Of a DNA stretch of 34,113 bases, positions 1 through 8,330 are shown piece after piece. The notes under the pieces were generated by a model that had not been told where the DNA came from, made no database searches, and was given only the letters and a program-made list of their open reading frames with translations. Numbering within the stretch: position 1 is the first letter of the stretch; the number at the start of each line of letters is the position of its first letter. The DNA is from Sulfidibacterium sp036244975 (GTDB lineage: Bacteria > Bacteroidota > Bacteroidia > Bacteroidales > F082). The stretch covers positions 1-34,113 of the forward strand of contig BTTE01000024.1 in the NCBI GenBank assembly GCA_036244975.1, in the 5' to 3' direction. The position numbers and the translations under genes were made by a program.

Positions 1-792
1 CTGTCCTGCAAGCCCCTGAAAGCCATTGGCCATGAGCCATTCGCGTACGAACTCCTTGGAAAGTTGCCGTTGTGGTATTCCTGTTTTGAAATTTTCTTCG
101 TAACCTTCGGCATAAAAATAACGGGAGGAGTCAGGCGTGTGAATTTCGTCAATCAGATAAATTTTTTCATCGACTTTTCCAAACTCATACTTTGTATCCA
201 CAAGAATAAGTCCTTTTTCGGCAGCCATTTGGCTTCCTCTTTCAAAAAGCAGGCGGGTATATTTTTCCAACAGCGTATAATCTGCCTCCGATACCAATCC
301 CTGCCGGATAATTTCTTCTTTGGAAATATCCTCATCATGTCCTTCGTCGGCTTTGGTGGTGGGCGTAATGATGGGCTCCGGGAAACGCTGGTGCTCTTTC
401 ATGCCGTCGGGAACAGGCACGCCGCAAATCTCACGGGCGCCTTTTTTGTAGCTGCGCCACGAGCTTCCGGTGAGGTATCCGCGGATAATCATCTCCACAG
501 GAAAAGCTTCGCAATAGCGCCCTACCGTAACCATGGGGTCAGGTGTGGCAATTTTCCAGTTGGGCACAATGCCGGCCGTAGCATCCAAAAATTTAGCTGC
601 AATCTGGTTCAGCACCTGCCCTTTGTATGGAATGCCGCGCGGCAGCACCACATCAAATGCCGAGATACGGTCGGTGGCCACCATCACAAGGTATTGGTTA
701 TCGATGTTATACACATCACGCACTTTGCCGTGATAAACGCTTTTCTGCTTGGGAAACCGGAAATCGGTGCGGGTAATAGCTTCAGTTTTCAT
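1..792 (-). CDS. purC: Phosphoribosylaminoimidazole-succinocarboxamide synthase (SAICAR synthase), C-terminus cut by window edge
   Basis: This cytosolic enzyme of de novo purine synthesis joins CAIR and aspartate, using ATP, to give SAICAR. The minus-strand frame is open from an ATG at 792 to base 1, giving 264 codons. The N-terminus begins MKTEAITRTDFRFPKQKS, and a VYHGKVRDVY-type nucleotide-binding segment follows. Family signatures are FPVEMIIRGYLTGSSW (about residue 100) and LVDTKYEFGK (about residue 205). Bacteroidota PurC is usually about 310-315 residues, so roughly 50 C-terminal residues lie outside the window. The start overlaps the end of phoH by 11 bases, so the two genes are probably co-transcribed and translationally coupled. 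The identification rests on several conserved signatures and is secure. Confidence 0.95.
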   Translation of the reverse strand, partial: MKTEAITRTDFRFPKQKSVYHGKVRDVYNIDNQYLVMVATDRISAFDVVLPRGIPYKGQVLNQIAAKFLDATAGIVPNWKIATPDPMVTVGRYCEAFPVEMIIRGYLTGSSWRSYKKGAREICGVPVPDGMKEHQRFPEPIITPTTKADEGHDEDISKEEIIRQGLVSEADYTLLEKYTRLLFERGSQMAAEKGLILVDTKYEFGKVDEKIYLIDEIHTPDSSRYFYAEGYEENFKTGIPQRQLSKEFVREWLMANGFQGLAGQ

Positions 793-1744
793 TTTCTTTG
801 TTTTTTTGATAAGCCTGCACAATTCGCGTTACCAGTTTATGCCGGACGATATCTTTTTCGTTGAGGTAAATAAAATCAATACCTTTAACATTTTTCAAAA
901 TACGCTGTGCCTGCAAAAGCCCTGAATTTTTGTGGCGGGGCAGGTCTATTTGCGTTATGTCGCCGGTAATGATAAATTTTGAATTCTTTCCCATGCGGGT
1001 GAGGAACATTTTCAACTGGCTTTCAGAAGCATTTTGTGCTTCGTCGAGGATGGCAAAAACATTACCGAGTGTTCGTCCGCGCATGTAAGCCAGCGGAGCA
1101 ATTTCGATGGTTTCGTCTTCAAGATAGGTGAGCAATTTCTGCGTTGGCAGCATATCGCGCAAAGCGTCATAAAGCGGCTGAAGATACGGGTCGAGTTTAT
1201 CCTTCATGTCGCCGGGCAAAAAGCCGAGACTCTCGCCGGCTTCCACCGCAGGCCGGGTCAAAATAATACGCCTTACTGCTTTGTTTTTCAACGCACGTAC
1301 GGCCAGCGCCACAGCGGTATACGTTTTTCCTGTACCGGCAGGGCCAATGGCAAAAATCATGTCGTTTTCTTCCATGCTTGTCACCATTTTCTCCTGGTTA
1401 GCCGTCTGGGGTTTAATCAATTTTCCATGGCTGCCATAAACCAGCACATCTTCTCTTGATGCAGTACTCCCCTCCATAAGCGGGGTATCATCGTCCTGTT
1501 CCATAATTTGAACAATCGCCTTTTCATTCATTTTTCCAAACCGGTCGAAATAAACAAGTAGCAAATCCATACGTTTCTCGAAAATGTCGATTTCAGAAGG
1601 TTCGCCGATAAGTTTTATCAGGTTTCCACGAACAATAATTTTTAGTTTTGGAAAACTAGCCTTTATGTGGTTCAGGTATTTATCCCCGGGGCCGAAAAAC
1701 TCCACCGGGTTATCTGCGTCAATCTGAATAATGCTTTCACTCAT
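782..1744 (-). CDS. phoH: PhoH family ATPase (PhoH-like / YbeZ)
   Basis: This 320-residue cytosolic P-loop ATPase belongs to the PhoH/YbeZ family, which is linked to RNA metabolism and ribosome maturation; the exact substrate is not settled. An N-terminal KH-like region spans about residues 15-75. The PhoH ATPase domain has Walker A GPAGTGKT at 134-141, the segment TRPAVEAGESLGFLPGD near 163-179, and Walker B AILDEAQN at 231-238. A sensor-like FIITGDITQIDL follows near 257-268. The length is normal for the family. It is the first gene of a phoH-purC unit (11-base overlap) and is transcribed divergently from the SAM hydrolase-like gene. A perfect -7 box lies at 1782-1789. Confidence 0.95.
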   Translation of the reverse strand: MSESIIQIDADNPVEFFGPGDKYLNHIKASFPKLKIIVRGNLIKLIGEPSEIDIFEKRMDLLLVYFDRFGKMNEKAIVQIMEQDDDTPLMEGSTASREDVLVYGSHGKLIKPQTANQEKMVTSMEENDMIFAIGPAGTGKTYTAVALAVRALKNKAVRRIILTRPAVEAGESLGFLPGDMKDKLDPYLQPLYDALRDMLPTQKLLTYLEDETIEIAPLAYMRGRTLGNVFAILDEAQNASESQLKMFLTRMGKNSKFIITGDITQIDLPRHKNSGLLQAQRILKNVKGIDFIYLNEKDIVRHKLVTRIVQAYQKNKENEN

Positions 1745-1781
1745 AAGCGGCGACTAAAAACAGAACATCTTTTTAAGACTT

Positions 1782-1789
1782 CAAAATTA
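1782..1789 (-). promoter_or_regulatory. Putative Bacteroidota -7 promoter box for phoH
   Basis: On the minus strand this reads TAATTTTG, a perfect match to the Bacteroidota sigma-ABfr -7 consensus TAnnTTTG. It lies about 38 bases before the phoH start. No clear -33 TTTG is seen at the usual spacing, so the call rests on the -7 box and the divergent context. Confidence 0.45.
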
Positions 1790-1823
1790 TTAAAAATAGC
1801 GCGAATAACTACCCGAATTTATT

Positions 1824-1831
1824 TAATTTTG
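1824..1831 (+). promoter_or_regulatory. Putative Bacteroidota -7 promoter box for the SAM hydrolase-like gene
   Basis: TAATTTTG matches TAnnTTTG exactly. It lies 38 bases before the ATG at 1870, which would leave a 5' leader of about 30 bases. No convincing -33 box was found. With the box at 1782-1789 it forms a divergent promoter pair. Confidence 0.45.
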
Positions 1832-1869
1832 AAAAGTTTATTGCAAAAGATTTAATTCACAAGAACCGC

Positions 1870-2661
1870 ATGGCCATCATTACGTTAACAAGCGATTGGG
1901 GAGAGACGGACTATTATCCGGCAGCCGTCAAAGGGCACATTCTGCAGGAGCTGCCCGATGCTGTTATTGTGGATATTACCCATAAAATTCCCCGGTTCGA
2001 CACGCGGGAAGCGGCTTATGTCATTCGCCATGCTTACGGAAATTTTCCTCGCGGTACTATTCACATCATTGGTGTAAACACAGAAGAGAGCCTTGATGAA
2101 CCACATCTTGTAGTCCTTTATGACGGACATTATTTTATCGGCGCCGACAACGGCGTTTTTTCACTCATCTTTAATACAGACAAAGAACCGGAGAAAATAT
2201 ACACATTGGATATTCCGCTTGACAGTGAAAAGTTTACCTTCTCCGGTCGTGACCGGTTTGCAAAAGCGGCGGTTATGCTTGCCCGCGGCGAAACCATAGA
2301 AACTTTGGGAGAAATCTGCCCCGAGCTAAACAAAAAGCTGGACTACGAACCCTCTTTTAACGCATCCGGAATTCGCGGTATGGTTATTCATATTGACTCA
2401 TACGGAAATGCTATTACCAACATTCCACACTCCCTGTTTGACCGGGTGGTGGGTAAACAACCATTTTCTATCTATTTCCGGGGTTACCAGTGTAAAACAA
2501 TCGGTGAAAGTTATTCCGATGCAGGCGGAAACGCAAACCAGGTTTGTCTGTTTGGTAGTAACGATTTGTTAGAGATTGGTTTACGCAACTCCACGGCGGC
2601 CACACTTATGGGGCTCAAACTTAACGATCCGGTAAACATTGTTATTGAAGGGGGCTCCTAA
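1870..2661 (+). CDS. S-adenosyl-L-methionine hydrolase (adenosine-forming), DUF62 / SAM hydroxide adenosyltransferase family
   Basis: The family splits SAM into adenosine and methionine using hydroxide and is related to fluorinase and chlorinase. The 263-residue protein has the N-terminal LTSDWGETDYYPAAVKG motif (residues 6-22), whose acidic residues belong to the SAM site. It also has FIGADNGVFS near 96 and the C-terminal-domain motif HIDSYGNAITNI near 174-185. It ends with GSNDLLEIGLRNSTAA, the adenine-binding tail region. The length is typical. I see no halogenase-specific insertion that would argue for fluorinase, so hydrolase is the better call. It is a single gene, divergent from phoH and convergent with the PAP2 gene. 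Its physiological role in Bacteroidota is unclear. Confidence 0.88.
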   Translation: MAIITLTSDWGETDYYPAAVKGHILQELPDAVIVDITHKIPRFDTREAAYVIRHAYGNFPRGTIHIIGVNTEESLDEPHLVVLYDGHYFIGADNGVFSLIFNTDKEPEKIYTLDIPLDSEKFTFSGRDRFAKAAVMLARGETIETLGEICPELNKKLDYEPSFNASGIRGMVIHIDSYGNAITNIPHSLFDRVVGKQPFSIYFRGYQCKTIGESYSDAGGNANQVCLFGSNDLLEIGLRNSTAATLMGLKLNDPVNIVIEGGS

Positions 2662-2715
2662 TAAATTGTTTCCTGAAAGAAAGGGATTATAAGAAGTCCC
2701 CTGAAGGTGTTGAAA

Positions 2716-2747
2716 AGTTAAACTAAGAATCTACTGGAAAAATCCTG
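2716..2747. repeat. Dispersed intergenic repeat, copy 1
   Basis: AGTTAAACTAAGAATCTAC at 2716-2734 matches 9030-9048 at 18 of 19 positions. A shared ATCCTG follows 7 bases later in both copies. Both copies lie between convergent genes, just after a plus-strand stop codon. Confidence 0.55.
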
Positions 2748-2774
2748 TTTTTATTGATCAGGAATTAATCGTTC

Positions 2775-3365
2775 TCAGGCAGTAGAGTTTTTATTTTTCA
2801 GGCTACGCAGATATTTTTCACTTTTAAAGTAGAGCCACAGGGTTGTTATCCCAATGACAAATCCAAGCAAAGCTCCTCCCAAAACATCGCCCGGATAATG
2901 GACGCCAAGATAAACCCGGCTGTAAATAATCAGCAATGCCCATGTCCACATAATCCATCGTATCCAGGGTCGTTTCTTTTTGAAAAGCCCGATGATAAAT
3001 GTTAAAATGGCAAAGCTGTTAGCCGCATGCGACGACACAAATCCATATTGTCCGCCACAGGATTTTGCCAGGTGCAACAATCCCTGCAACGCTGGTTCGT
3101 GACAAGGCCGCAAACGCAGAAAAACATTTTTAAACGCATGTACCGAAAGCTGATCGGCTGCCGTTAAAGTTAACGTTACAAAGACAAGCACCAAAAAACC
3201 ATACCACTTGTTATCTCTGAAAATCCAGTAGATTAATAAGGCGTAAAACGGAAACCAAAATACCTTACTACTGAAATCCAGCATAAGCGTATCAAAAAAC
3301 GGGCTGTGAAGTCCGTTGATAAACAATAAAATCGTGGTGTCGAGGTGGAGAAAAAAATCAAACAT
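2775..3365 (-). CDS. PAP2 superfamily membrane phosphatase (possible undecaprenyl-diphosphate or lipid phosphatase)
   Basis: This 196-residue integral membrane protein carries the three PAP2 (type 2 phosphatidic acid phosphatase) motifs. They are K79-x6-R86-P87, S111-S-H-A (the PSGH-equivalent with the catalytic His113), and S149-R-x5-H156-x3-D160. Hydrophobic stretches at about 37-48, 55-70, 115-127, 138-148 and 162-180 are consistent with five or six membrane segments. The active site would face the periplasm. Possible substrates are undecaprenyl diphosphate (as in PgpB/BacA-like recycling), phosphatidylglycerophosphate or another lipid phosphate; the sequence does not decide among them. 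The start lies 9 bases after the stop of the TonB-C-like gene, so the two are probably co-transcribed. Confidence 0.9.
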   Translation of the reverse strand: MFDFFLHLDTTILLFINGLHSPFFDTLMLDFSSKVFWFPFYALLIYWIFRDNKWYGFLVLVFVTLTLTAADQLSVHAFKNVFLRLRPCHEPALQGLLHLAKSCGGQYGFVSSHAANSFAILTFIIGLFKKKRPWIRWIMWTWALLIIYSRVYLGVHYPGDVLGGALLGFVIGITTLWLYFKSEKYLRSLKNKNSTA

Positions 3366-3374
3366 AATAAACGG

Positions 3375-3414
3375 TTATTTTTTCTTTCTTATTTTTTCTT
3401 TCTTATTTTTTCTT
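3375..3414. repeat. 14-bp tandem repeat at the 3' end of the TonB-C-like gene
   Basis: The unit TTATTTTTTCTTTC occurs at 3375-3388 and 3389-3402, with a 12-base partial third copy at 3403-3414. The unit length is not a multiple of three, so the copies are read in three different phases. The first copy supplies the TAA stop of the gene. Confidence 0.85.
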
Positions 3415-4028
3415 GTGTCTTTCAGCGCTTTTTCCATCATGTCGTAATAATCCGTATTAAATGGATTTCTTTTAATAAGAGTCTCTATATAAGTCTTTGC
3501 CCTTTTACCTCTTCCTTTTGCCATCGCTTCTTTGGCTTTACGCAAATAATAGTTGTCTCCGGAGCAGGCATACCCGGGGTTTTTTCCCAATAAGGATATA
3601 ACAGCATTCAGAGAATCTGTTTGGGTTCCTTTCATGGTAAACTGAAAAGGAACAGAGAACTTTGTGTATTTACTATTATGGCATCTGTTCCAATGACCTT
3701 TTGTAGCCTCTATAAACTTAGACATCGCTTGATCCAGGCCGAAATGCAAAGGATTTTTTATTCTGATATTGTGAAGATTACCATCGCAATCCACCTGAAA
3801 AGAAACCACCATAATACCGATAACGCAGTTCTTCCGCGCTATATCGGTATATTTTACCTTTCTGAGGAATAGAGCTTTAAAGCCGTAGAAACCACCTCTG
3901 AACCTGTAGTCCAGCAAATTACGGATTTGCTTATTGCGACTTTGTGCCACACTAACCGGTTCCTGAGCAAACGCCATGCTCCCCGCAAACATTAAAACAA
4001 ACATCAAAAAAAGAAATTTTTTCCGCAT
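3375..4028 (-). CDS. Secreted protein with TonB C-terminal-like domain
   Basis: The 217-residue protein has a clear signal peptide (MRKKFLFLMFVLMFAGSMAFA, cleavage about 21/22). A region at about 55-135 resembles the TonB C-terminal fold, with NCVIGIMVVSFQVDCDGNL followed by FSVPFQFTMKG. The tail, about 155-205, looks like a single TPR-type helical pair. Unlike true TonB it has no uncleaved N-terminal anchor or proline-rich linker, so direct energy transduction from ExbBD is unlikely. A periplasmic or outer-membrane-associated role is more plausible. The last dozen residues are Lys/Arg-rich and are encoded by the 14-bp tandem repeat. The gene lies between rodA (88-base gap) and the PAP2 gene (9-base gap). 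Its function is unknown. Confidence 0.75.
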   Translation of the reverse strand: MRKKFLFLMFVLMFAGSMAFAQEPVSVAQSRNKQIRNLLDYRFRGGFYGFKALFLRKVKYTDIARKNCVIGIMVVSFQVDCDGNLHNIRIKNPLHFGLDQAMSKFIEATKGHWNRCHNSKYTKFSVPFQFTMKGTQTDSLNAVISLLGKNPGYACSGDNYYLRKAKEAMAKGRGKRAKTYIETLIKRNPFNTDYYDMMEKALKDTRKNKKEKIRKKK

Positions 4029-4116
4029 AGTGCTTTCTTTATTAAAAAGAAGGGCTAAAAATACACAATTTATTCAGAATATTGTTTCTATTATTCACTT
4101 AAATCATCGTCGCTAA

Positions 4117-5376
4117 TCAAAGTACATGCAACCGATTGGCGTCCTGTTTGATAAAAATGAACAGCAGGATGGTGAACGACCAAAGAGAAGAGCCGCCATA
4201 GCTGAAAAACGGAAGCGGGATTCCCACCACGGGGAAAAGCCCAATGGTCATGGCAAGGTTTACCGCAAAATGAAAAAACAAAACGGAAGCCACGCCATAG
4301 CCATAAATCCGGCTAAAGGCCGACCGCTGTCGTTCGGATAATTGGATAATACGTATCAATAGGGCCAGAAACAGCAAAATCAGCACCATCGAGCCCAAAA
4401 AACCACGTTCTTCGCCTACCGTACTAAAGATAAAATCGGTACTTTGTTCGGGTACGAAATGGTTGCGGGTAAGCATTCCTTTCCGGTAGCCTTTTCCGAC
4501 CAGGCCGCCGGAACCAATGGCAATTTTTGCCTGGTTCACATTGTAACCGGCGCCGTGCAGGTCTTTTTTCATACCCAGCATAATCTCTATACGGATACGC
4601 TGATGGGATTCAAGCACATGCTGAAAAGCATAGTCAACCATAGAAACAAAAACCAGCGATACCAAAAGAGTGCTCAGCCATATTTTCCATTGATGACGTA
4701 AGCTGCGAAACAGCGCAAACAGCAGAACCGCCAGTACAACCAAGCCTGCGCCCACATAAAACTCTCCGAATTTTATAGTAATAATAAACAACGCGGCAAG
4801 CATAAGACCAATCACAATTATCCAGCCGGAAAGTCCTTCACGGTAAAGCACGAGGATAAACGAAATATAGACCAGTGCCGAACCGGTGTCGTTTTGCATC
4901 AAAATCAGCAGGGCAGGAAAACTTAATATGGTAACTGCCACCGCTTTTGTTTTAAACAAATGCATATCAGTCTGTAACTTACCCAGATATTTTGCCAATG
5001 CCAATGCCGTAGCAAATTTGGCAAACTCGGCTGGTTGCAGCGCAAAGTTTCCTATCTGAAACCACGAACGCGAGCCGGCCACCGTTTTCCCGAAAAGCAA
5101 AACGCCAATCAGGCTGAGCATAATCAGGAAATAAAAAACATAGGCAAACGAAGAAAAAAATTTGGCATCAATCACCAGTATCATAAAAGCAAGTAACAGT
5201 GCCAGACCAATCCAGAGCAGTTGTTTGCCATAACGTTCGGACAAATTAAAAATTGATATGCTTTCGCTGCTCCCCGAAGCCGAATAAATACTCAACCAGC
5301 CGTAAACCACCAGGCCTAAATATAAAAGTACCGTAAGCCAGTCCACACTTCTCCAGAAATTTTCCTGCTTTCTCAT
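4117..5376 (-). CDS. rodA: Rod-shape determining protein RodA (SEDS peptidoglycan polymerase)
   Basis: SEDS-family glycosyltransferase that polymerises lipid II into glycan strands during cell elongation, acting in the inner membrane with PBP2. The 419-residue protein has about ten membrane segments. It shows family landmarks: AGSRSWFQIGNFALQPAEFAK near 118-138, the conserved LLILMQNDTGSALV region near 156-170, and GSGGLVGKGYRKGM plus FVPEQSTDFIFS in the large periplasmic loop (about 285-320). It ends with the typical GIPLPFFSYGGSS segment near 383-395. The length is normal. It overlaps mrdA by 4 bases (ATGA), which fits the co-translation of the PBP2-RodA pair. Confidence 0.96.
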   Translation of the reverse strand: MRKQENFWRSVDWLTVLLYLGLVVYGWLSIYSASGSSESISIFNLSERYGKQLLWIGLALLLAFMILVIDAKFFSSFAYVFYFLIMLSLIGVLLFGKTVAGSRSWFQIGNFALQPAEFAKFATALALAKYLGKLQTDMHLFKTKAVAVTILSFPALLILMQNDTGSALVYISFILVLYREGLSGWIIVIGLMLAALFIITIKFGEFYVGAGLVVLAVLLFALFRSLRHQWKIWLSTLLVSLVFVSMVDYAFQHVLESHQRIRIEIMLGMKKDLHGAGYNVNQAKIAIGSGGLVGKGYRKGMLTRNHFVPEQSTDFIFSTVGEERGFLGSMVLILLFLALLIRIIQLSERQRSAFSRIYGYGVASVLFFHFAVNLAMTIGLFPVVGIPLPFFSYGGSSLWSFTILLFIFIKQDANRLHVL

Positions 5377-7199
5377 GGCTTTTCCGGTTTTTGATTATGA
5401 ATCAAGTCCCCGTTGATGATACGTTTTTCCAACAGCGGACGTTTTGTTTTTCCGCGCAGGTATTTTTCTATCATCAAACTGGCAATGGGCGCTGCCCAGG
5501 TAGCACCGTATCCGGCATTTTCAACAATGACGGCGATGGCAATTTTTGGATGCACCACGGGAGCAAAAGCCATAAAAACAGAGTGATCTTTTCCATGCGG
5601 ATTCTGTGAGGTTCCTGTCTTTCCGGCCTGGCTTATACTGTCCATTTTATAAAAGCGGGCTGTTCCATACTTTGAGGTAAACACCTCTGTCATAGACTCC
5701 CTCGCAACTGTATAATAGGACTGATCAAAGGGAACTTTAATTTTTTTATGATATTTTTCCGAAAGGGTATCATCACCGGACATGCCTATTAAAAAGTGTG
5801 GTTTCACATAATAACCACCGTTGGCAATGATGGCAGCTATGTTTGCGAGTTGTACAGGTGTTACCAGTATTTCTCCCTGCCCGATACTCAACGAAGCGAT
5901 AGTCAGCGCATTCCAGCTTCTGTGATATACTTTATCGTAATATGCTCTGGTAGGGATAGATCCCGGCTTTTCAAAAGGAATATCCGTATCAAAACGGTGT
6001 CCCAGGCCGAAGCTAATCACCTTTTTACGCCATGCGTCAAAGGCATCGTGTGTGTTGGCATACTTGGGATTATCGATAATGGCACGGAAAGTTTTCCAGA
6101 AATAGGGATTACAGGAGAGTGCAATAGCCAACCTCATCTGCAAAGGCGAAATATGGGAGTGGCAGGCAAAAGGTTTGGAGCCTGCCAGGCAGGTGACCCA
6201 GGCATCGGCTGTAACCACATGCTCCTGCAATCCGATAAGAGCCTCCACTAATTTAAACGTGGAACCGGGCGGATAAGTCCCGGATGAGGCGCGATTCATT
6301 AATGGTTTTAAGCTGTCAAGCAACAGTTTGCTGTAATTTTCCGAACGCTGTCGTCCGACCAAAAGGTTAGGATCGTATGTCGGGGCACTGACAAAAGCCA
6401 GTATCTCACCGGTCTTGGGAGAAATGGCCACAATACTTCCTTTTTTATTTTGCATCAACAGTTGCCCGTAAGCCTGAAGTTTTTCATCGAGACTCAGTGT
6501 TAAATCCTCTCCCGGTATTGAAAGGGTGTCAAATTTCCCGTTTTGGAAACTTCCTTTCACGTTGTTGTGAACATCCACCTCAACAAGTCGCGAGCCTTTT
6601 TTCCCGCGCAACTCTTTTTCATAAAACCATTCGATGCCTGATTTCCCGATATAATCGCCCGGCCGATAATAAGGATCACGCTTCAAATCACGCGGATTTA
6701 CCTCTCCCACACTCCCCAGCACTTGGGCGGCAATGGGATATGGATAGCGGCGTAACGTTCTGGTTTGAAAATAAAATCCGGGGAATTCATACATAACCTC
6801 CTCAATTGGACCTTTATCTTTTTTAGAAAGCTGCTTCAGAAACACGGAGGGTTTGTAATAAGAATAGTGTTTTGCTTTTGTCATCATTTTGATAAAAAAA
6901 GCCTTATCAATCCCCAACAACCGGATAAATTTGAGCGTATCCATACTTTTCACCTGTCGCGGAATCACCATAAGGTCATATACGGCATCGTTATACACCA
7001 GTAGTTTGTGATGGCGGTCGTAAATACGGCCTCGCGCCGGATATTCAATCACGCGGCGCAACGCAATATCACGTGCAGAGAGCTTATACTGATTAGTATA
7101 AACCTGTAAGTAAAACAGGCGCACAAGTATAACCACAGCCACTAATGTAAACCCGGCTATTATCACGTATTTCCTTGCTGAGTAATCCTTTCGATACAT
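5373..7199 (-). CDS. mrdA: Penicillin-binding protein 2 (peptidoglycan D,D-transpeptidase, elongasome)
   Basis: Class B PBP that cross-links peptidoglycan during elongation as partner of RodA. The 608-residue protein has one N-terminal membrane anchor (about 11-31), a dimerisation/pedestal region starting EYPARGRIYDR (about 52), and a transpeptidase domain. Active-site motifs are S313-T-F-K316 (within YPPGSTFK), S362-C-N364 and K527-T-G-T530. All are intact, so the enzyme should be active and able to bind beta-lactams. It is the first gene of an mrdA-rodA unit. The mreBCD genes that commonly precede this pair are absent: upstream lies divergent lipA. A perfect -7 box is at 7235-7242. Confidence 0.96.
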   Translation of the reverse strand: MYRKDYSARKYVIIAGFTLVAVVILVRLFYLQVYTNQYKLSARDIALRRVIEYPARGRIYDRHHKLLVYNDAVYDLMVIPRQVKSMDTLKFIRLLGIDKAFFIKMMTKAKHYSYYKPSVFLKQLSKKDKGPIEEVMYEFPGFYFQTRTLRRYPYPIAAQVLGSVGEVNPRDLKRDPYYRPGDYIGKSGIEWFYEKELRGKKGSRLVEVDVHNNVKGSFQNGKFDTLSIPGEDLTLSLDEKLQAYGQLLMQNKKGSIVAISPKTGEILAFVSAPTYDPNLLVGRQRSENYSKLLLDSLKPLMNRASSGTYPPGSTFKLVEALIGLQEHVVTADAWVTCLAGSKPFACHSHISPLQMRLAIALSCNPYFWKTFRAIIDNPKYANTHDAFDAWRKKVISFGLGHRFDTDIPFEKPGSIPTRAYYDKVYHRSWNALTIASLSIGQGEILVTPVQLANIAAIIANGGYYVKPHFLIGMSGDDTLSEKYHKKIKVPFDQSYYTVARESMTEVFTSKYGTARFYKMDSISQAGKTGTSQNPHGKDHSVFMAFAPVVHPKIAIAVIVENAGYGATWAAPIASLMIEKYLRGKTKRPLLEKRIINGDLIHNQKPEKP

Positions 7200-7200
7200 G

Positions 7201-7222
7201 AAATAATTGAGAAATAATTGAG
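7201..7222. repeat. 11-bp tandem duplication in the mrdA leader
   Basis: The unit AAATAATTGAG is repeated twice, directly abutting the mrdA start codon. It lies between the putative -7 box and the ATG, so it would be part of the mRNA leader. Confidence 0.7.
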
Positions 7223-7234
7223 AAATCCCAACAA

Positions 7235-7242
7235 CAAAAGTA
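7235..7242 (-). promoter_or_regulatory. Putative Bacteroidota -7 promoter box for mrdA-rodA
   Basis: The minus strand reads TACTTTTG, a perfect TAnnTTTG match, about 35 bases before the mrdA ATG. A -33 box was not recognised. Confidence 0.45.
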
Positions 7243-7428
7243 GAAAATTTAAAGGCATGCTTTCATTCTGCGGAAATTAAATTTGAATAATTCTCAAAAA
7301 CCAATACCCCAAAATTAAAACCACAACCGCAACCGTTTGATATTTGAACTACGGAAAAGACCGCAAAATCTGTTTACGTTTCTCCTGATTCAACCTTCAT
7401 GAAAAATATTTTGCATAATCAATTTGTT

Positions 7429-7436
7429 TAATTTTG
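7429..7436 (+). promoter_or_regulatory. Putative Bacteroidota -7 promoter box for lipA-lipB
   Basis: TAATTTTG matches TAnnTTTG exactly and lies 18 bases before the lipA ATG, predicting a leader of only about 12-13 bases. A TTTG at 7410-7413 is nearer than the usual -33 spacing. Confidence 0.5.
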
Positions 7437-7454
7437 CAGCCTTAAAATATTTAG

Positions 7455-8321
7455 ATGAAGCAAACAGATACTATACTCCGAAAACCGGACTGGCTGAAAA
7501 TAAAAGTCCCTTCGGGAAAAGAATATATCTCTGTAAAAAACATAGTAACCGAACACAAACTTCACACCATTTGCACCAGCGGGCATTGTCCGAACATGTA
7601 TGAATGCTGGGGCAGAGGAACGGCTACTTTCATGATTTTGGGAGACATCTGTACCCGCTCCTGTAAATTTTGCAACGTCAGGACCGGAAAACCGTTCCCT
7701 GTAGATTTGCAGGAACCTCAACGTATAGCGGAATCAATCCGGTTGATGAAGCTGAAACATGCCGTCCTCACTTCGGTGGACCGGGACGATTTGGATGATG
7801 GCGGAGCTGCCATTTGGGACCTGACCATTCGTAAAATTAAAATAATGAACCCGCAGACTACCATCGAAACACTCATTCCCGACTTTGATGGCTGCGAAGA
7901 ATATATCCGGCAGATAATTGACGCCGGCCCGGAAGTTATTTCGCACAATCTGGAAACCGTTCGCCGAATCACACCACAGATACGTAGCCGTGCCCGATAC
8001 GACCGCAGCCTGAAGGTGCTGAAATATATTGCTAATTCGGGAAAAGTAACCAAATCCGGGATTATGGCAGGCATGGGCGAAAAACCCGAAGAGGTTTACG
8101 AACTTATGGACGACCTTTTGGAAGTGGGTGTTTCCGTGCTGACTATCGGTCAATACCTGCAACCGACCAAAAAACATCTCCCTGTCAAGGAATTTGTATC
8201 ACCTGAACAATTTAAAGAATATGAACGTGTCGGTCTGGAAAAAGGATTCCGGTTTGTGGAAAGCAGCCCTTTGGTAAGGTCTTCGTATCATGCCGAAAAA
8301 CACGTGCCAAAAACCAAATGA
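7455..8321 (+). CDS. lipA: Lipoyl synthase (radical SAM)
   Basis: This cytosolic radical-SAM enzyme inserts two sulfurs into octanoyl groups on lipoyl domains of 2-oxoacid dehydrogenases or the glycine cleavage H protein. The 288-residue protein has both iron-sulfur sites. The auxiliary cluster cysteines are C40, C45 and C51 (CTSGHCPNMYEC), and the radical-SAM triad is C66, C70 and C73 (CTRSCKFC). The C-terminal RSSYHAEKH motif supplies the serine ligand of the auxiliary cluster. The length is normal. It is followed 9 bases later by lipB, so the two genes form a lipoate-assembly operon. The ATG chosen lies just behind a -7 promoter box. Confidence 0.97.
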   Translation: MKQTDTILRKPDWLKIKVPSGKEYISVKNIVTEHKLHTICTSGHCPNMYECWGRGTATFMILGDICTRSCKFCNVRTGKPFPVDLQEPQRIAESIRLMKLKHAVLTSVDRDDLDDGGAAIWDLTIRKIKIMNPQTTIETLIPDFDGCEEYIRQIIDAGPEVISHNLETVRRITPQIRSRARYDRSLKVLKYIANSGKVTKSGIMAGMGEKPEEVYELMDDLLEVGVSVLTIGQYLQPTKKHLPVKEFVSPEQFKEYERVGLEKGFRFVESSPLVRSSYHAEKHVPKTK

Positions 8322-8330
8322 GTAATAAAT

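Noticed and set aside
64..864. 266-codon plus-strand open frame
   Set aside because: It runs antisense to purC and the end of phoH, and its translation has no family features; the minus-strand proteins are clearly real.
1870..2661. Fluorinase or chlorinase
   Set aside because: The protein matches the general DUF62 SAM hydrolase pattern and I see no halogenase-specific loop; hydrolase is the default.
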